A DNA stretch of 64,000 nt from Komagataeibacter xylinus. GTDB lineage: Bacteria; Pseudomonadota; Alphaproteobacteria; Acetobacterales; Acetobacteraceae. Of this stretch, positions 44,047-54,583 are shown piece after piece. The stretch lies in the NCBI RefSeq assembly GCF_009834365.1, contig NZ_CP041350.1, positions 62,001 to 126,000 of the forward strand. The letters are read 5' to 3'. Made by a program: the position numbers and the translations under genes. Each line of letters opens with the position of its first letter. The stretch's first letter is position 1. The notes under the pieces are model-generated. The model searched no databases and was not told where the DNA came from. It saw only the letters and a program-made list of their open reading frames with translations.

Positions 44047-44125
44047 CGTTCATCAATGGCGGTGAACGACGTGGAAATGGCACAAACAATCACGACGACA
44101 CCCGGACGGCCAACGATGGTCTCCG
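44047..44125 (+). promoter_or_regulatory. ANTAR-protein (NasT) RNA target: two hexaloop hairpins
   Basis: The first hairpin is CGTTCATC-AATGGC-GGTGAACG (44047-44068); the second is CGGA(C)GGCC-AACGAT-GGTCTCCG with a bulged C (44103-44125). Both loops have six bases with A first and G fourth, the ANNGNN rule for RNA targets of ANTAR antiterminators. A short hairpin GCCT-GAATAA-AGGC follows at 44127-44140, but no U run is seen. NasT, an ANTAR protein, is encoded in the same operon. Confidence 0.78.
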
Positions 44126-44160
44126 TGCCTGAATAAAGGCGTCTCCGTCACACCTGATGG

Positions 44161-45402
44161 ATGGGGACTGGATGCGATGACGTGGACACAGGATTCCTCA
44201 AAGCCGGAAACCCGCGTACCCTTCTTGCGGCGTTCCTGTATTTCGATGTCTCGTTCATGGTGTGGGTCCTGCTTGGCCCGCTGGGCATTTCGATTGCTCA
44301 CGACCTGCATCTGAATGCCGGTCAGAAGGGCCTGCTGGTCGCGACCCCGGTTCTGGCAGGTGCGCTTTTGCGTGTACTCGCCGGCGCGCTGGTCGATCAT
44401 TTCGGGCCGCGACGGGTCGCGATTGGCGCCCAGATTCTTGTCATCGCCGGGCTGTTCCTGACATGGCTGATCGCGCCACACAGCTATGGCGCACTGTTCG
44501 GGGTTGCACTTGTGCTGGGCGTCGCCGGGGCGTCGTTCGCGATTGCGCTGCCGCTGGCCTCCGCATGGTATCCGCCACAATATCAGGGCACGGCGCTGGG
44601 AATTGCCGGGGCCGGCAATTCCGGCACGGCGCTTGCCTCGCTGTTTGCACCTGGCCTGGCCGTGCTTTATGGCTGGGTCAATGTGCTGGGGCTGGCAACG
44701 CTGCCACTGACCGCCGTGCTGGTCGCCTTTATATTTCTGGCCAGTGAACCGCCGCAGCGTCGCTCCAGTGGCGGTCTGCTGACGTGGCTGCCCGTCCTGC
44801 GCAGCGGCGACTGCTGGCTGCTGATGTTCTTTTATGGCGTGACATTCGGCGGTTTTGTGGGGCTTGCCTCGTTCCTGACCATCTATTTCAACGACCAGTA
44901 CGGCCTGCCGCCTGCCATTGCCGGAAGCTGTACGGCGCTGGTCGTGTTTGTCGGGTCCTTCGTGCGTCCTCTGGGGGGCGCCATGGCCGACCGGATCGGC
45001 GGCGAACGCGCCCTGAGCATCCTGTTCGCGCTTGCTGTCGCCATCTTTGCCGTGATCGGGTTCGGCCTGCCCACGATCTGGCTGGCCTTCCCGGCTTTTT
45101 TCCTGGGCATGCTCGTGCTGGGTCTGGGCAATGGCGCGGTCTTCCAGCTTGTGCCCACACGTTTCCCCAGCCGCGTCGGTATCCTGACCGGGCTGGTGGG
45201 CATGAGCGGCGGGGTTGGCGGGTTCTATCTGGCGTCATCACTCGGAGCCGCGCGACAGGCTACGGGGTCCTACGGTCCCGGCTTCCTGGGCTTTGCCTCG
45301 GTTACGCTGGTGGCGTTTGCCTGTGTTGGCGTGTGCCGTCGCCGCTGGGCGGCTGAACGGCCCCGGATGTCGGCTGAAGCCGATGCGACCGCCTCTTCAT
45401 AA
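44161..45402 (+). CDS. Nitrate/nitrite transporter, MFS NNP family
   Basis: Takes up nitrate across the inner membrane. The 413-residue protein has 12 predicted hydrophobic helices and the NNP signatures GIAGAGNSGTALASLFAPGLA in the first half and LVLGLGNGAVFQLVP in the second. The N-terminus LLAAFLYFDVSFMVWVLLGPL is typical of NasA/NarK transporters. It is the first gene after the ANTAR leader; the exact start is uncertain because the first 12 residues are unconserved. Confidence 0.92.
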   Translation: MGTGCDDVDTGFLKAGNPRTLLAAFLYFDVSFMVWVLLGPLGISIAHDLHLNAGQKGLLVATPVLAGALLRVLAGALVDHFGPRRVAIGAQILVIAGLFLTWLIAPHSYGALFGVALVLGVAGASFAIALPLASAWYPPQYQGTALGIAGAGNSGTALASLFAPGLAVLYGWVNVLGLATLPLTAVLVAFIFLASEPPQRRSSGGLLTWLPVLRSGDCWLLMFFYGVTFGGFVGLASFLTIYFNDQYGLPPAIAGSCTALVVFVGSFVRPLGGAMADRIGGERALSILFALAVAIFAVIGFGLPTIWLAFPAFFLGMLVLGLGNGAVFQLVPTRFPSRVGILTGLVGMSGGVGGFYLASSLGAARQATGSYGPGFLGFASVTLVAFACVGVCRRRWAAERPRMSAEADATASS

Positions 45403-45424
45403 TATCAGATCAGGAACGTATCCC

Positions 45425-47065
45425 GTGACCTGTATTTCCGACGCGCTCCGGCCCGCTTCGCTTACGGTCGGCTTCACCACCGTTCTTGCCAGCCTGTGTA
45501 CCGGCCATGCGGCCCTTGCCGACACGGCACCCGCCGCGGGTGTCACGGCAACCGGTATCCGCCCGACCTCGTCCCGTCCACCTGAGAAGGCGGCCATCCA
45601 CCACGTGACACTGCCACACAGCCCCGACTGGGGGGCATTCAATGCCGGAAAAGGGGCCGCGGCCGGTTTCGGGACCGTTGGTGGTTTCGGACAGGCGCGC
45701 TGGGCCGAGGACTGGAGCGACATTGTCAATACGCCACCTGAACAGCGCCGGAACGACTGGTTCAACCGCCTGAAATATATTCCCCTGACGGACAAGGGCG
45801 ATATCTGGCTGTCCATTAGTGGGGAGGAACGGCTACGCTACGCCTTTGAAAACCAGCCGCAGATGGGAACCGCGGGCAAGACCAACGCCAGCCGCGTACT
45901 ACTGCGCAGCCAGTATGGTGCCGACCTGCACCTGGGTGAACATGTCCGCGCCTATGCCGAGTTCCTGTGGGGCGACGCCGGGGGATCGAATTATTATGGC
46001 TACCAGACCGGGGTGCAGCGCGAACGGCTGGATCTCCAGCAGGGCATTCTGGAGGTAAAAGGCAGGATGCTGGGCGCACGGATGGGCGTGATCGGCGGTC
46101 GCCAGATCTTTCTCGATGCCCCTGTCACCATGCAGTCCGCACGCGACCTGACCAACGCACAGCAGTCATGGGATGGATTCCGTGGCTATGCGGTGTGGAA
46201 ATCCTTCCGGCTGGACCTGTTTGACTTCATGCAGACCAACAAGCTGCCGCGCAATGTCTTTGCCGACGGCACGAACTACAACGCCCGGATGTATGGGATC
46301 TATACGTCCACGGCACTGCCGAAGTTTTCGGTCATGGGACAGAAAAGCCAGGTTTTTGCTGATGTGTTCTTCATTGGCTACCTGTTCAACGGTGCATCGG
46401 CGGCGCTGGCCACCACAACGGGCACGCAGGCCGGATCGACCCGCCGCGACAATATCGGTGCACGCATGTGGGGGAATGTCGGCCCCTTCGATATCAGCCT
46501 GACGGGCGTGTTCCAGGGCGGCGAATTCCGTCCCGCCAGCGGGGGCGCAACACGCGCAGTGCGCGCCTATGCCGTTAACGGGACATTGGGATGGACGGCA
46601 AAAAGCCTGAAGGCAAAACCGTCCATCGCATTGCAGGGCGACCTGTTTTCAGGCGGGTCCTACCATAGTCAGGATGGCGCGGTCGGCACATTTGCTACGC
46701 CCTATTTCCCGCTGCCGTATTATAATGACGTGACACTGGCCCTGACATCGCAGAACCTCGTCGGCATCGGGCCGGTCATTACGGCAGCGCCACTGGCGAA
46801 CCTGCGTCTCAAGCTGCATGTTCCCGTTTTCTGGCGCGAAAGCACGCAGGATGCAGTGTATGGCACCGGCAAGATCTATAGCTGGCGCAACGGGCTTTTG
46901 GGCGGGTTCATTGGCACCACGCCCCAGACACAGCTTGCGTGGAATTTCGCGCCCCACTGGACATGGACGCACGATATCGCAGGCTTCGTCGCATCGCAGG
47001 GGATGCACCGTGCGGGGGCGAAGGACGGGGCATTCTACATGCAGACCATGGAATTCAAATTCTGA
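45425..47065 (+). CDS. Outer-membrane porin, alginate-export (AlgE-like) family
   Basis: A 546-residue product with a signal peptide ending near GHAALADTAPA and repeated beta-strand patterns, ending in aromatic MEFKF, as outer-membrane barrels do. Blocks such as ISGEERLRYAFENQPQ and LLRSQYGADLHLGEHVRAYAEF match alginate-export porins. GTG at 45425 is chosen because AGGAACG lies 9 bases upstream and the signal peptide starts there. Inside this operon it most likely lets nitrate or nitrite through the outer membrane; that substrate is inference. Confidence 0.78.
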   Translation: MTCISDALRPASLTVGFTTVLASLCTGHAALADTAPAAGVTATGIRPTSSRPPEKAAIHHVTLPHSPDWGAFNAGKGAAAGFGTVGGFGQARWAEDWSDIVNTPPEQRRNDWFNRLKYIPLTDKGDIWLSISGEERLRYAFENQPQMGTAGKTNASRVLLRSQYGADLHLGEHVRAYAEFLWGDAGGSNYYGYQTGVQRERLDLQQGILEVKGRMLGARMGVIGGRQIFLDAPVTMQSARDLTNAQQSWDGFRGYAVWKSFRLDLFDFMQTNKLPRNVFADGTNYNARMYGIYTSTALPKFSVMGQKSQVFADVFFIGYLFNGASAALATTTGTQAGSTRRDNIGARMWGNVGPFDISLTGVFQGGEFRPASGGATRAVRAYAVNGTLGWTAKSLKAKPSIALQGDLFSGGSYHSQDGAVGTFATPYFPLPYYNDVTLALTSQNLVGIGPVITAAPLANLRLKLHVPVFWRESTQDAVYGTGKIYSWRNGLLGGFIGTTPQTQLAWNFAPHWTWTHDIAGFVASQGMHRAGAKDGAFYMQTMEFKF

Positions 47066-47094
47066 CAGCCGATTGTACGATAGGGGAAACGAAC

Positions 47095-49991
47095 ATGACC
47101 GGAACGCGAAACATCGTCATCATCGGCAACGGTATGGTTGGCCATTACTGTGCCGAACAACTTGTGGCGCATGGTCTGCATGAGGACTGCGCGATTCACA
47201 TTTTTGGTGACGAACTTCACGATGCCTATGACCGTGTGCACCTGACCGAATATATGAGCGGACGCGACGCGCTGGCGCTGCGCCTGCATGTGGATGATTT
47301 CCATACCCACCACGGCCTGACCCTGCACCGTGGCGTCAGGGTGACCCGCATCGACCGCGCGGCCCGGATGGTGGAAAGCGCCGAAGGCCCGCTACCTTAC
47401 GACACGTTGATCCTTGCCACTGGTTCCACGCCGTTCGTGCCGCCGGTTCCGGGCAATACAGGCACAGCGGGGCTGGTCTATCGCACGCTGGATGACCTTG
47501 ACATGATCCGGGCTGCAGCAGAGGGCGCATCGCACGGCGTGGTCATTGGCGGCGGCCTGCTGGGGCTGGAGGCAGCCAATGCGCTGTCGGGGCTGGGCCT
47601 GTCCACGGCCGTTGTGGAATTCGCGCCGCGCCTCATGCCCGTGCAGCTTGATGATGATGGTGGTCAGGCCCTGAAGCAGCGGATCGAGGCACTGGGGATC
47701 GAAGTGCTTACATCCCATGCCACGCAGCAGATCACCGCGGGCGAGACACATCGTCACCGCCTTGTCTTTGCCGATGGTACATTCCTTGAAACCGATCTGG
47801 TGGTCTTTTCCGCAGGCATCCGCGCGCAGGATAAGCTGGCACGTGACTGCGGGCTTGCCATCGGTCCGCGCGGCGGTGTTGTGATCGACGGGCAATGCCG
47901 TACGTCCGACCCGGCAATCTACGCAATCGGGGAATGCGCGTGCTGGAACGGGCAGGTTTTTGGCCTGGTGGCACCGGGCTACACCATGGCGCGCACGCTC
48001 GCATCCACCCTGGCGGGAGAAGAAGCTGCCTTTACCGGTGCGGACATGTCCACCAAGCTCAAGCTGCTGGGTGTGGATGTCGGCTCGATTGGCGATGCGC
48101 ATGGCGCGACACCGGGTAGTCGGAGCTACCGTTTCATCGGGGAAGTGGACGGATCCTACCGCCGCCTTGTGCTCTCGGATGATGGCAGTCGTGTGATCGG
48201 GGCCGTGCTGGTGGGGATAACGCCTATTACGACACGATCGTGCAATATGTACAGAACGCCATCAAACCCCCGGCGGACCCCGCGGCCCTGATCCTGCCGC
48301 GTGGGGAGGGAGCGGACCTGCTGGGCGCTGACGCGCTGCCCGATACGGCCATGATCTGTTCGTGCCACAACGTGACGAAAGGGGCGATCTGCACCGCCAT
48401 TGAAGGCGGCTGTACGGATATTGCCGCCCTGAAGCAGTACACAAAGGCCAGTACCGGCTGCGGCGGGTGTTCGGGCCTGCTCAAGAACGTGTTCGAGACC
48501 GAACTCGAAGCGCGCGGCATTGCGGTGGACCACAGCCTGTGCGAACATTTCTCCTACACGCGGCAGGAACTGTACTCGCTTGTCCGTGTGCATGGAATCC
48601 AGACTTTTGAAGACCTGATGACGCAATACGGCAATGGTGGCCTGGGCTGCGATATCTGCAAGCCCGCTGTCGGTTCCATCCTGGCATCGGCGTGGAACAA
48701 GCCGATTACGGACCCGCTCTATATTCCGCTGCAGGACACGAACGACACGTTCATGGCCAACATGCAGAAAAACGGCACCTATTCGGTCGTACCCCGCATT
48801 GCGGGCGGTGAGATCACACCGGACAAGCTGATTGTCCTGGGCCAGGTAGCAAAGAAATACGGTCTCTATACCAAGATCACTGGCGGCCAGCGTATCGATC
48901 TGTTCGGTGCGCAACTGGACCAGTTGCCCGATATCTGGGCTGAACTGCTGGAAGCAGGCTTCGAGACCGGGCAGGCCTATGGCAAGTCCACCCGGACCGT
49001 AAAGTCCTGTGTTGGCAGCACATGGTGCCGCTATGGCGTGCAGGACAGTGTGGGCAAGGCGCTGGATCTGGAAAACCGTTACAAGGGCCTGCGTTCGCCG
49101 CACAAGCTCAAATTCGCCGTGTCCGGCTGCACCCGCGAATGTGCCGAGGCACAGAGCAAGGATGTGGGGGTGATCGCAACCGAGAATGGGTGGAATCTTT
49201 ACGTTTGCGGCAATGGCGGCATGCGCCCGCGCCATGCGGAACTGTTCGCGACTGATCTCGATGCACAGACGCTGGTGAAATACATCGACCGTTTCCTGAT
49301 GTTCTATATCCGGACAGCGGACAAGCTGCAGCGTACCTCGGTCTGGCGTGAAAATCTTGAAGGCGGGCTGGATTACCTCAAGGATGTCATCATCAACGAC
49401 AGCCTTGGCATCTGCGCGGAACTGGAACGGCAGATGCAGATGGTGGTGGACCACTATCACTGCGAGTGGCGCGACGCGCTGACGGACCGTGAAAAACTCA
49501 AGCGGTTCCGCACCTTCGTCAATGACAGCCGCCCCGACCCGAACATCCGCACCATTCCCGAGCGCGATCAGGTCCGTCCGGCCGAAAACCTGCCCGAAAC
49601 CGTAGCATCAGCCGGCCCGCATGACTGGACCGAACTGTGCGGACTTGATGACCTGGTGGCAAAATCAGGTGTCGTAGCCTGGCATGACGGAAGCCAGATT
49701 GCCCTGTTCTACCTACCTGCAACGCAGGGCGTGCCCGCCCGGGTCTATGCGATCGACAACCATGATCCGTTTTCAAACGCCAATGTAATCGGGCGCGGCA
49801 TCATGGGCGACCTGAAGGGACAGGTGGTGGTGGCCTCCCCGCTCTACAAACAGCATTTCCGTCTGGAAGATGGACAGTGCCTGGAGGATCCCGCCGTCCG
49901 GCTGCGGACATGGGACGCCCGCGTGGAAAACGGGAAAGTGGCGATCCGGGCCCGGACGGCTACAGCCACGCCGGAACCCATTCCGGCCTGA
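47095..49991 (+). CDS. nirBD: Assimilatory nitrite reductase, NirB-NirD fusion, frame broken by one base
   Basis: NAD(P)H-dependent sirohaem enzyme reducing nitrite to ammonium in the cytosol. Order: FAD/NAD(P) domain (IVIIGNGMVGHYCAEQL, ILATGSTPFVPPVPG), Bfd-like [2Fe-2S] region (ICSCHNVTKGAICTAI, TGCGGCSGL, about residue 420), sirohaem/4Fe-4S domain (KSCVGSTWC, SGCTRECAEAQSKD), then a Rieske-type NirD domain fused at about 835-965. The frame is lost after VLVG near 48216: four G are present where five give VGDNAYYDTIVQYVQN. With that base the protein is 965 residues. GGGGAAA precedes the ATG. Confidence 0.9.
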
Positions 49992-49995
49992 TCCC

Positions 49996-52900
49996 ATGGC
50001 GCGGGAGGACATCCGCACGGTCTGCCCCTATTGCGGGGTGGGCTGTGGGGTCATACTGGAGGTGGAGAACGGCCGTATTGCAAAAGTGCGGGGCGATGGC
50101 GCGCACCCCGCGAATGGCGGCCGCCTGTGTACCAAGGGCAGTTCGTGCGACCGGCCGCTCCTGTCCGACCAGCGCCTGCGCCATGCCGCCATCCGCCCCC
50201 GGCGCAGGGAACAGGCCGCACCTGCGGGCGTGCAGCAGGCCATCGACGCCACGGCGGCACGTCTGCGCGCCATCCTTGATGAACATGGACCCGACGCCAT
50301 CGCCTTTTACGTTTCGGGGCAGATGTCGCTGGAAGCACAGTACCTGATCAACAAGCTGGCCAAGGGGTTTGTCCGCACCCAGCATATTGAATCCAATTCC
50401 CGCCTGTGCATGGCCGCCGCAGGCACCGGCTACAAGCTGTCGCTTGGCGCCGACGCCCCGCCGGGCAGTTATGAGGATTTCGACTGCACTGACCTGTTTT
50501 TCGTCATTGGCGCCAACATGGCCGACTGTCACCCGATCCTATTCCTGCGGCTGATGGACCGCAAGCGGGCAGGGGCGCGCCTGATCGTGGTTGACCCACG
50601 CCAGACGGCCACGGCGGAAAAGGCCGACCTGTACCTACCCATCCGTCCCGGCACGGATCTGGCGCTGCTCAACGGCCTGCTGCACCTTCTGGTCCAGAAC
50701 GATGCGATCGACAGGGAATTCATCGCCCGGAACACGACAGGGTGGGAGACGATGGAACCCTTTCTGGATGACTACGCCCCCCCGACCGTGGCCGAAATTA
50801 CCGGCCTGCCGGTCGAGGACATCCTGACCGCCGCGCGCTGGATCGCGGAGGCCGGGGAGTGGATGAGCCTGTGGACCATGGGCCTGAACCAGAGCGTTGC
50901 CGGGACATGGAACACCAACGCGCTGTGCAACCTCCACCTTGCCACCGGCGCCATCTGCCGCCCCGGCAGCGGGCCGTTTTCACTGACCGGACAGCCCAAC
51001 GCCATGGGTGGGCGTGAAATGGGCTATATGGGGCCGGGCCTGCCGGGGCAGCGCAGCGCACTGGTGGCGGCGGACCGCGCCTTTACCGAAGAACAGTGGG
51101 CGCTACCCCCGGCACCCTGCGCGACACCGGGGGCAATGGCGTGATTGCCATGTTCGAGGCGATGGAACGCGGTGACATCCGGGCATGCTGGGTCATCTGC
51201 ACCAACCCCGTCGCCACCGTTGCCAATCGCCGCCATGTGGTCCGGGCGCTGGTAGCCGCGGAATGCGTGATCGTGCAGGATGCGTTCGCGGATAGCGAGA
51301 CGACGCGCTTTGCCGATATCGTGCTGCCCGCCGCCCTGTGGGCCGAAGGGGACGGCGTGCAGGTCAATTCCGACCGTACCATGACCCTTGCGCGCAAGGC
51401 GGTCCCACCGCCGGGCGAGGCGCTGCCCGATTGGGACATCATCGCCCGCGTGGCGCGCGCCATGGGGTATGGGAAGGATTTCGCCTTCACATCCGCCGCC
51501 GAAGTGTTTGCCGAGGCCAGCCGGTTCAGCAACCCCAAAACCGGCTATGACATCGCGGGCGTCAGCCACGCGCGGCTGCGCAACGGACCGGTGCAGTGGC
51601 CCGCGCCCGCAGGCGACATGCAGGACCGGCATCCGATCCGTTACCTGTCTCCTGACGGGACCGGCCCCGTCTTCGCCACGCCAGACGGGAAGGGGGTCTT
51701 TTTTGCCCGTCCATGGATGCGGCCCGACGAATGGCCGGATGAGGAATTCCCCTTCGTGCTGAACAGTGGCAGGCTGCAGCACCAGTGGCATACGCTGACC
51801 AAGACCGGGCGCGTGGACAGCCTGAACCGCCTGAATCCCGGCCCCTTTGTGGAAATTGCCCCGCCCGATGCCCATGCGCTTGGGCTGTTAAAGGATGATC
51901 GCGTAAAAATCACGTCACGCCGGGGGCGGATCGTCCTGCCGGTCCAGATCTCCGCGCGGGTACGGCCCGGCACCTGCTTTGCCCCGTTCCACTGGAATGA
52001 CCGTTTCGGGCCGGATCTGACGGTCAATTCCCTCACACCGGACGCAGTTGACCCGATTTCGCTGCAACCCGGCTTCAAACTCTGCGCGGTGGCGCTGGAA
52101 CGGGTGGAACAGGCCGCACGCCCGGCCGCCGATGATGTGGAACCAGTCAGGAAAGGAGAGGCCGCCATGATGCTGCGCGCCCTTACCAGCCATCTCGGTC
52201 TGGAGCGACCGGACCAGTCCGTTGCCGCAACCCTGCCCGAGGAGGGACGGGCATGGCTGTCCGGGTTCCTTGACGGGCTGGAAATGGCCCCGCCGGGCGT
52301 GGGCGAGGTACCCGTGCTGCCCGCATCGGCACCTCTGCCGGCACAGGCGCGCGCCCGTATCAGCGGTATTTTTGCAGGCTTGTACAGCCGCATGCAGCCG
52401 GGTGAAGGCGGCGGGACCATGCCGGCGCCTGCGGCCGCCACGCCGGGTATCAGCGTATGGTGGGCATCCCAGACCGGGCGGGCGGAAGGACTGGCAGCCA
52501 CGATCGTTGGCTGGCTGCGCGAAGCCGGCCACGCGGCGGAAGGAAAATGCCTTGATGCATTTGATGTAAACATCACCGCCGCAGGGCCGGCGCTGTTCGT
52601 GGTATCCACCTTCGGTGACGGAGACCCGCCAGACTGCGCCGCTCCGTTCTGGGACATGCTGCGTGAACGCCAGGCCCCCATGCCCGGCCTGATATTTGCC
52701 GTGCTGGCACTGGGGGATTCCTCGTATGCCAGTTTCTGCGGTTTCGGCCGTGCGCTGGACGGACGCCTGCGGGAACTGGGGGCAACGCCATTCGTGGAAC
52801 GCGTGGACTGCGAGCCGGATTTCGAGGATACGGTCGAGACGTGGCGGACAACCATGCTTACGGCCCTTGCGCAGGTCGCAACCGGTGGGCAGGTTGCCCC

Positions 52901-53972
52901 GCCCGCGCCGGTGGAAGCACCATCGCCCCCGGTTTCCGGCACGCGGGAGGCCCCGGTCATGGCCCGGCTGTCCATCAACGAGCGCCTGTGCGCCGCAGGG
53001 TGCGACAGGGATACGCGGCGCATCGGCCTGGATGTGAGTGGAACGGAACTGAACTGGCTCCCCGGCGATGCGCTGGGCATATGGCCCAGCAACCCGGCGG
53101 TCCATGTGCAGGCGGCCCTGCGCGCGCTGCGCCTGCCGGAAGAGACGCCCGTCGTGCTGCGCGGCTGCGGAACGGTGGGGCTGCGCGAAGCCCTTACGCG
53201 CCACCTTGACCTGAGCCGCCCCAACCCGGCCATGCTGGAAGCACTGGGTGGTTGTGCGCCGGGTTTCCTGCCCCACCTGCTGAACGATGCAGTGCTGTCG
53301 GTCACGGCGCAGGACATACCAAGCCTGTTCCGGCGCATGCAGCCGCGGCTTTACTCGATCGCCTCCTCGCCACAGGCATCCGGGCGGGTGGTGGAATTGA
53401 CAATGGGGGTCAGCCTTACGCCATGGCCGGGCATATGCTCGAACTGGCTGGCGGGGCTGGAAGCGGGGGCGGACGTGCCGGTTTTCATCCAGCCCACCAC
53501 GCATTTCCGGCTGCCGGCAGATGATGCCGCCGCCATGATCATGATCGGCCCCGGTACCGGCATTGCGCCATTCCGGGGGTTCCTGCAGGAACGCGCGGCA
53601 CGGCAGGCTTCGGGCCGGAACTGGCTGTTTTTCGGAGAACGCCACGCGGCGGAAGGCTTCTACTATCATGATGAACTGGACGCCTACCTGTCAAACGGGG
53701 TGCTGACGCGCCTTGATACCGCCTTTTCACGTGACCAGCCCGAGAGGGTGTACGTGCAGGACCGGATGGAAGCCGCAGGCAGCGAATTGAGGGACTGGCT
53801 GCGCGATGGAGCTTATATCTATGTATGCGGTGATGCGACCCGCATGGCGCGGGATGTCGATGCGGCACTGCGCCGGATCGTGGCCCGTCACGGTGACCTG
53901 TCATCTGGCGATGCGGATGCATTCGTAAGCAACCTGACACGCGAAGGCCGCTATCTGCGTGATGTGTACTGA
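49996..53972 (+). CDS. nasA: Single-chain assimilatory nitrate reductase: molybdopterin NasA fused to flavodoxin and FAD/NADPH reductase, frame broken by one base
   Basis: Reduces nitrate to nitrite. The N-terminal part has the 4Fe-4S motif C10-PY-C13-GVG-C17 and C45, then the molybdopterin domains to about residue 710. A flavodoxin-like FMN domain (ISVWWASQTGRAEGLAATI, about 818) and a CysJ/P450-reductase-type module (FAD motif RLYSIASSP about 1117; NADPH motif GPGTGIAPFRGFLQ about 1184; GAYIYVCGDATRMARDVD near the end) follow, so electrons can pass NADPH-FAD-FMN-FeS-Mo in one chain. The frame breaks at C5 near 51110 (C6 restores LPPGTLRDTGGNG). Restored length is 1325. Confidence 0.9.
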
Positions 53973-54583
53973 TGTGTGAGGACATGGTGCCCGGCACGCG
54001 CCTGAGGGTGCTGGTCGCGGACGAAAACCCCCGCAGGGGCCATGCCCTGTCGGAGACGTTGCACGCCGATGCGTCGCTGGATGTCCTGACCGTTCCCCCC
54101 GGCACGGCGCTGGTCGATGCCGTGCGGGCCTGTCGGCCCGATGTCGTGCTGGTTGACATGAACAGGGCCGACCGTGACGCGCTGGACAGTATTCGCGCCC
54201 TGTCCTGTTCGGCACAGGAACGACCGGTCGCCCTGTTTGTGGATGAGGACGATGTGGAACTGATGGAAACGGCCTTTGATACGGGCATATGTTCCTACAA
54301 CGTGCTTGAGGCACTACCCCGTGATGTAAAGCCGCTGCTGCGTGCCGCCATCGCGCTGTATGCCCGCTTTCGCCGCACACGCGATGAACTGACCGAAGCG
54401 CAGCGTGTGCTTGCCGAGCGTAGGATTATCGAACAGGCCAAGAGATGTTTCATGAAAAATGAAAAAACCAGCGAAGCGCAGGCCTATCGGTGGTTCCAGC
54501 GCCGGGCCATGCAGACATCGCGTCGCATCGCAGCCGTCGCCGGGGAGTATCTGGCATCGCAGAAAAAGGATGAGGCATCATGA
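53972..54583 (+). CDS. nasT: NasT, ANTAR-domain antiterminator of nitrate assimilation
   Basis: A 203-residue response-regulator-like protein: the receiver-like domain (RLRVLVADENPRRGHALSETL, DVVLVDMNRADRD) is followed by a C-terminal three-helix ANTAR domain (LTEAQRVLAERRIIEQAKRCFMKNEKTSEAQAYRWFQ, then MQTSRRIAAVAGEYL). ANTAR domains bind paired hexaloop hairpins; such a pair lies in the operon leader. The start overlaps the nitrate reductase stop by 1 base and the end overlaps nasS by 4, so the circuit is coupled to the operon it controls. Confidence 0.9.
   Translation: MCEDMVPGTRLRVLVADENPRRGHALSETLHADASLDVLTVPPGTALVDAVRACRPDVVLVDMNRADRDALDSIRALSCSAQERPVALFVDEDDVELMETAFDTGICSYNVLEALPRDVKPLLRAAIALYARFRRTRDELTEAQRVLAERRIIEQAKRCFMKNEKTSEAQAYRWFQRRAMQTSRRIAAVAGEYLASQKKDEAS

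Noticed and set aside
48210..48300. Separate genes for an NAD(P)/FAD protein and a downstream nitrite reductase
   Set aside because: The two frames join at one missing G into a sequence that matches NirB across the joint, so they are one gene.
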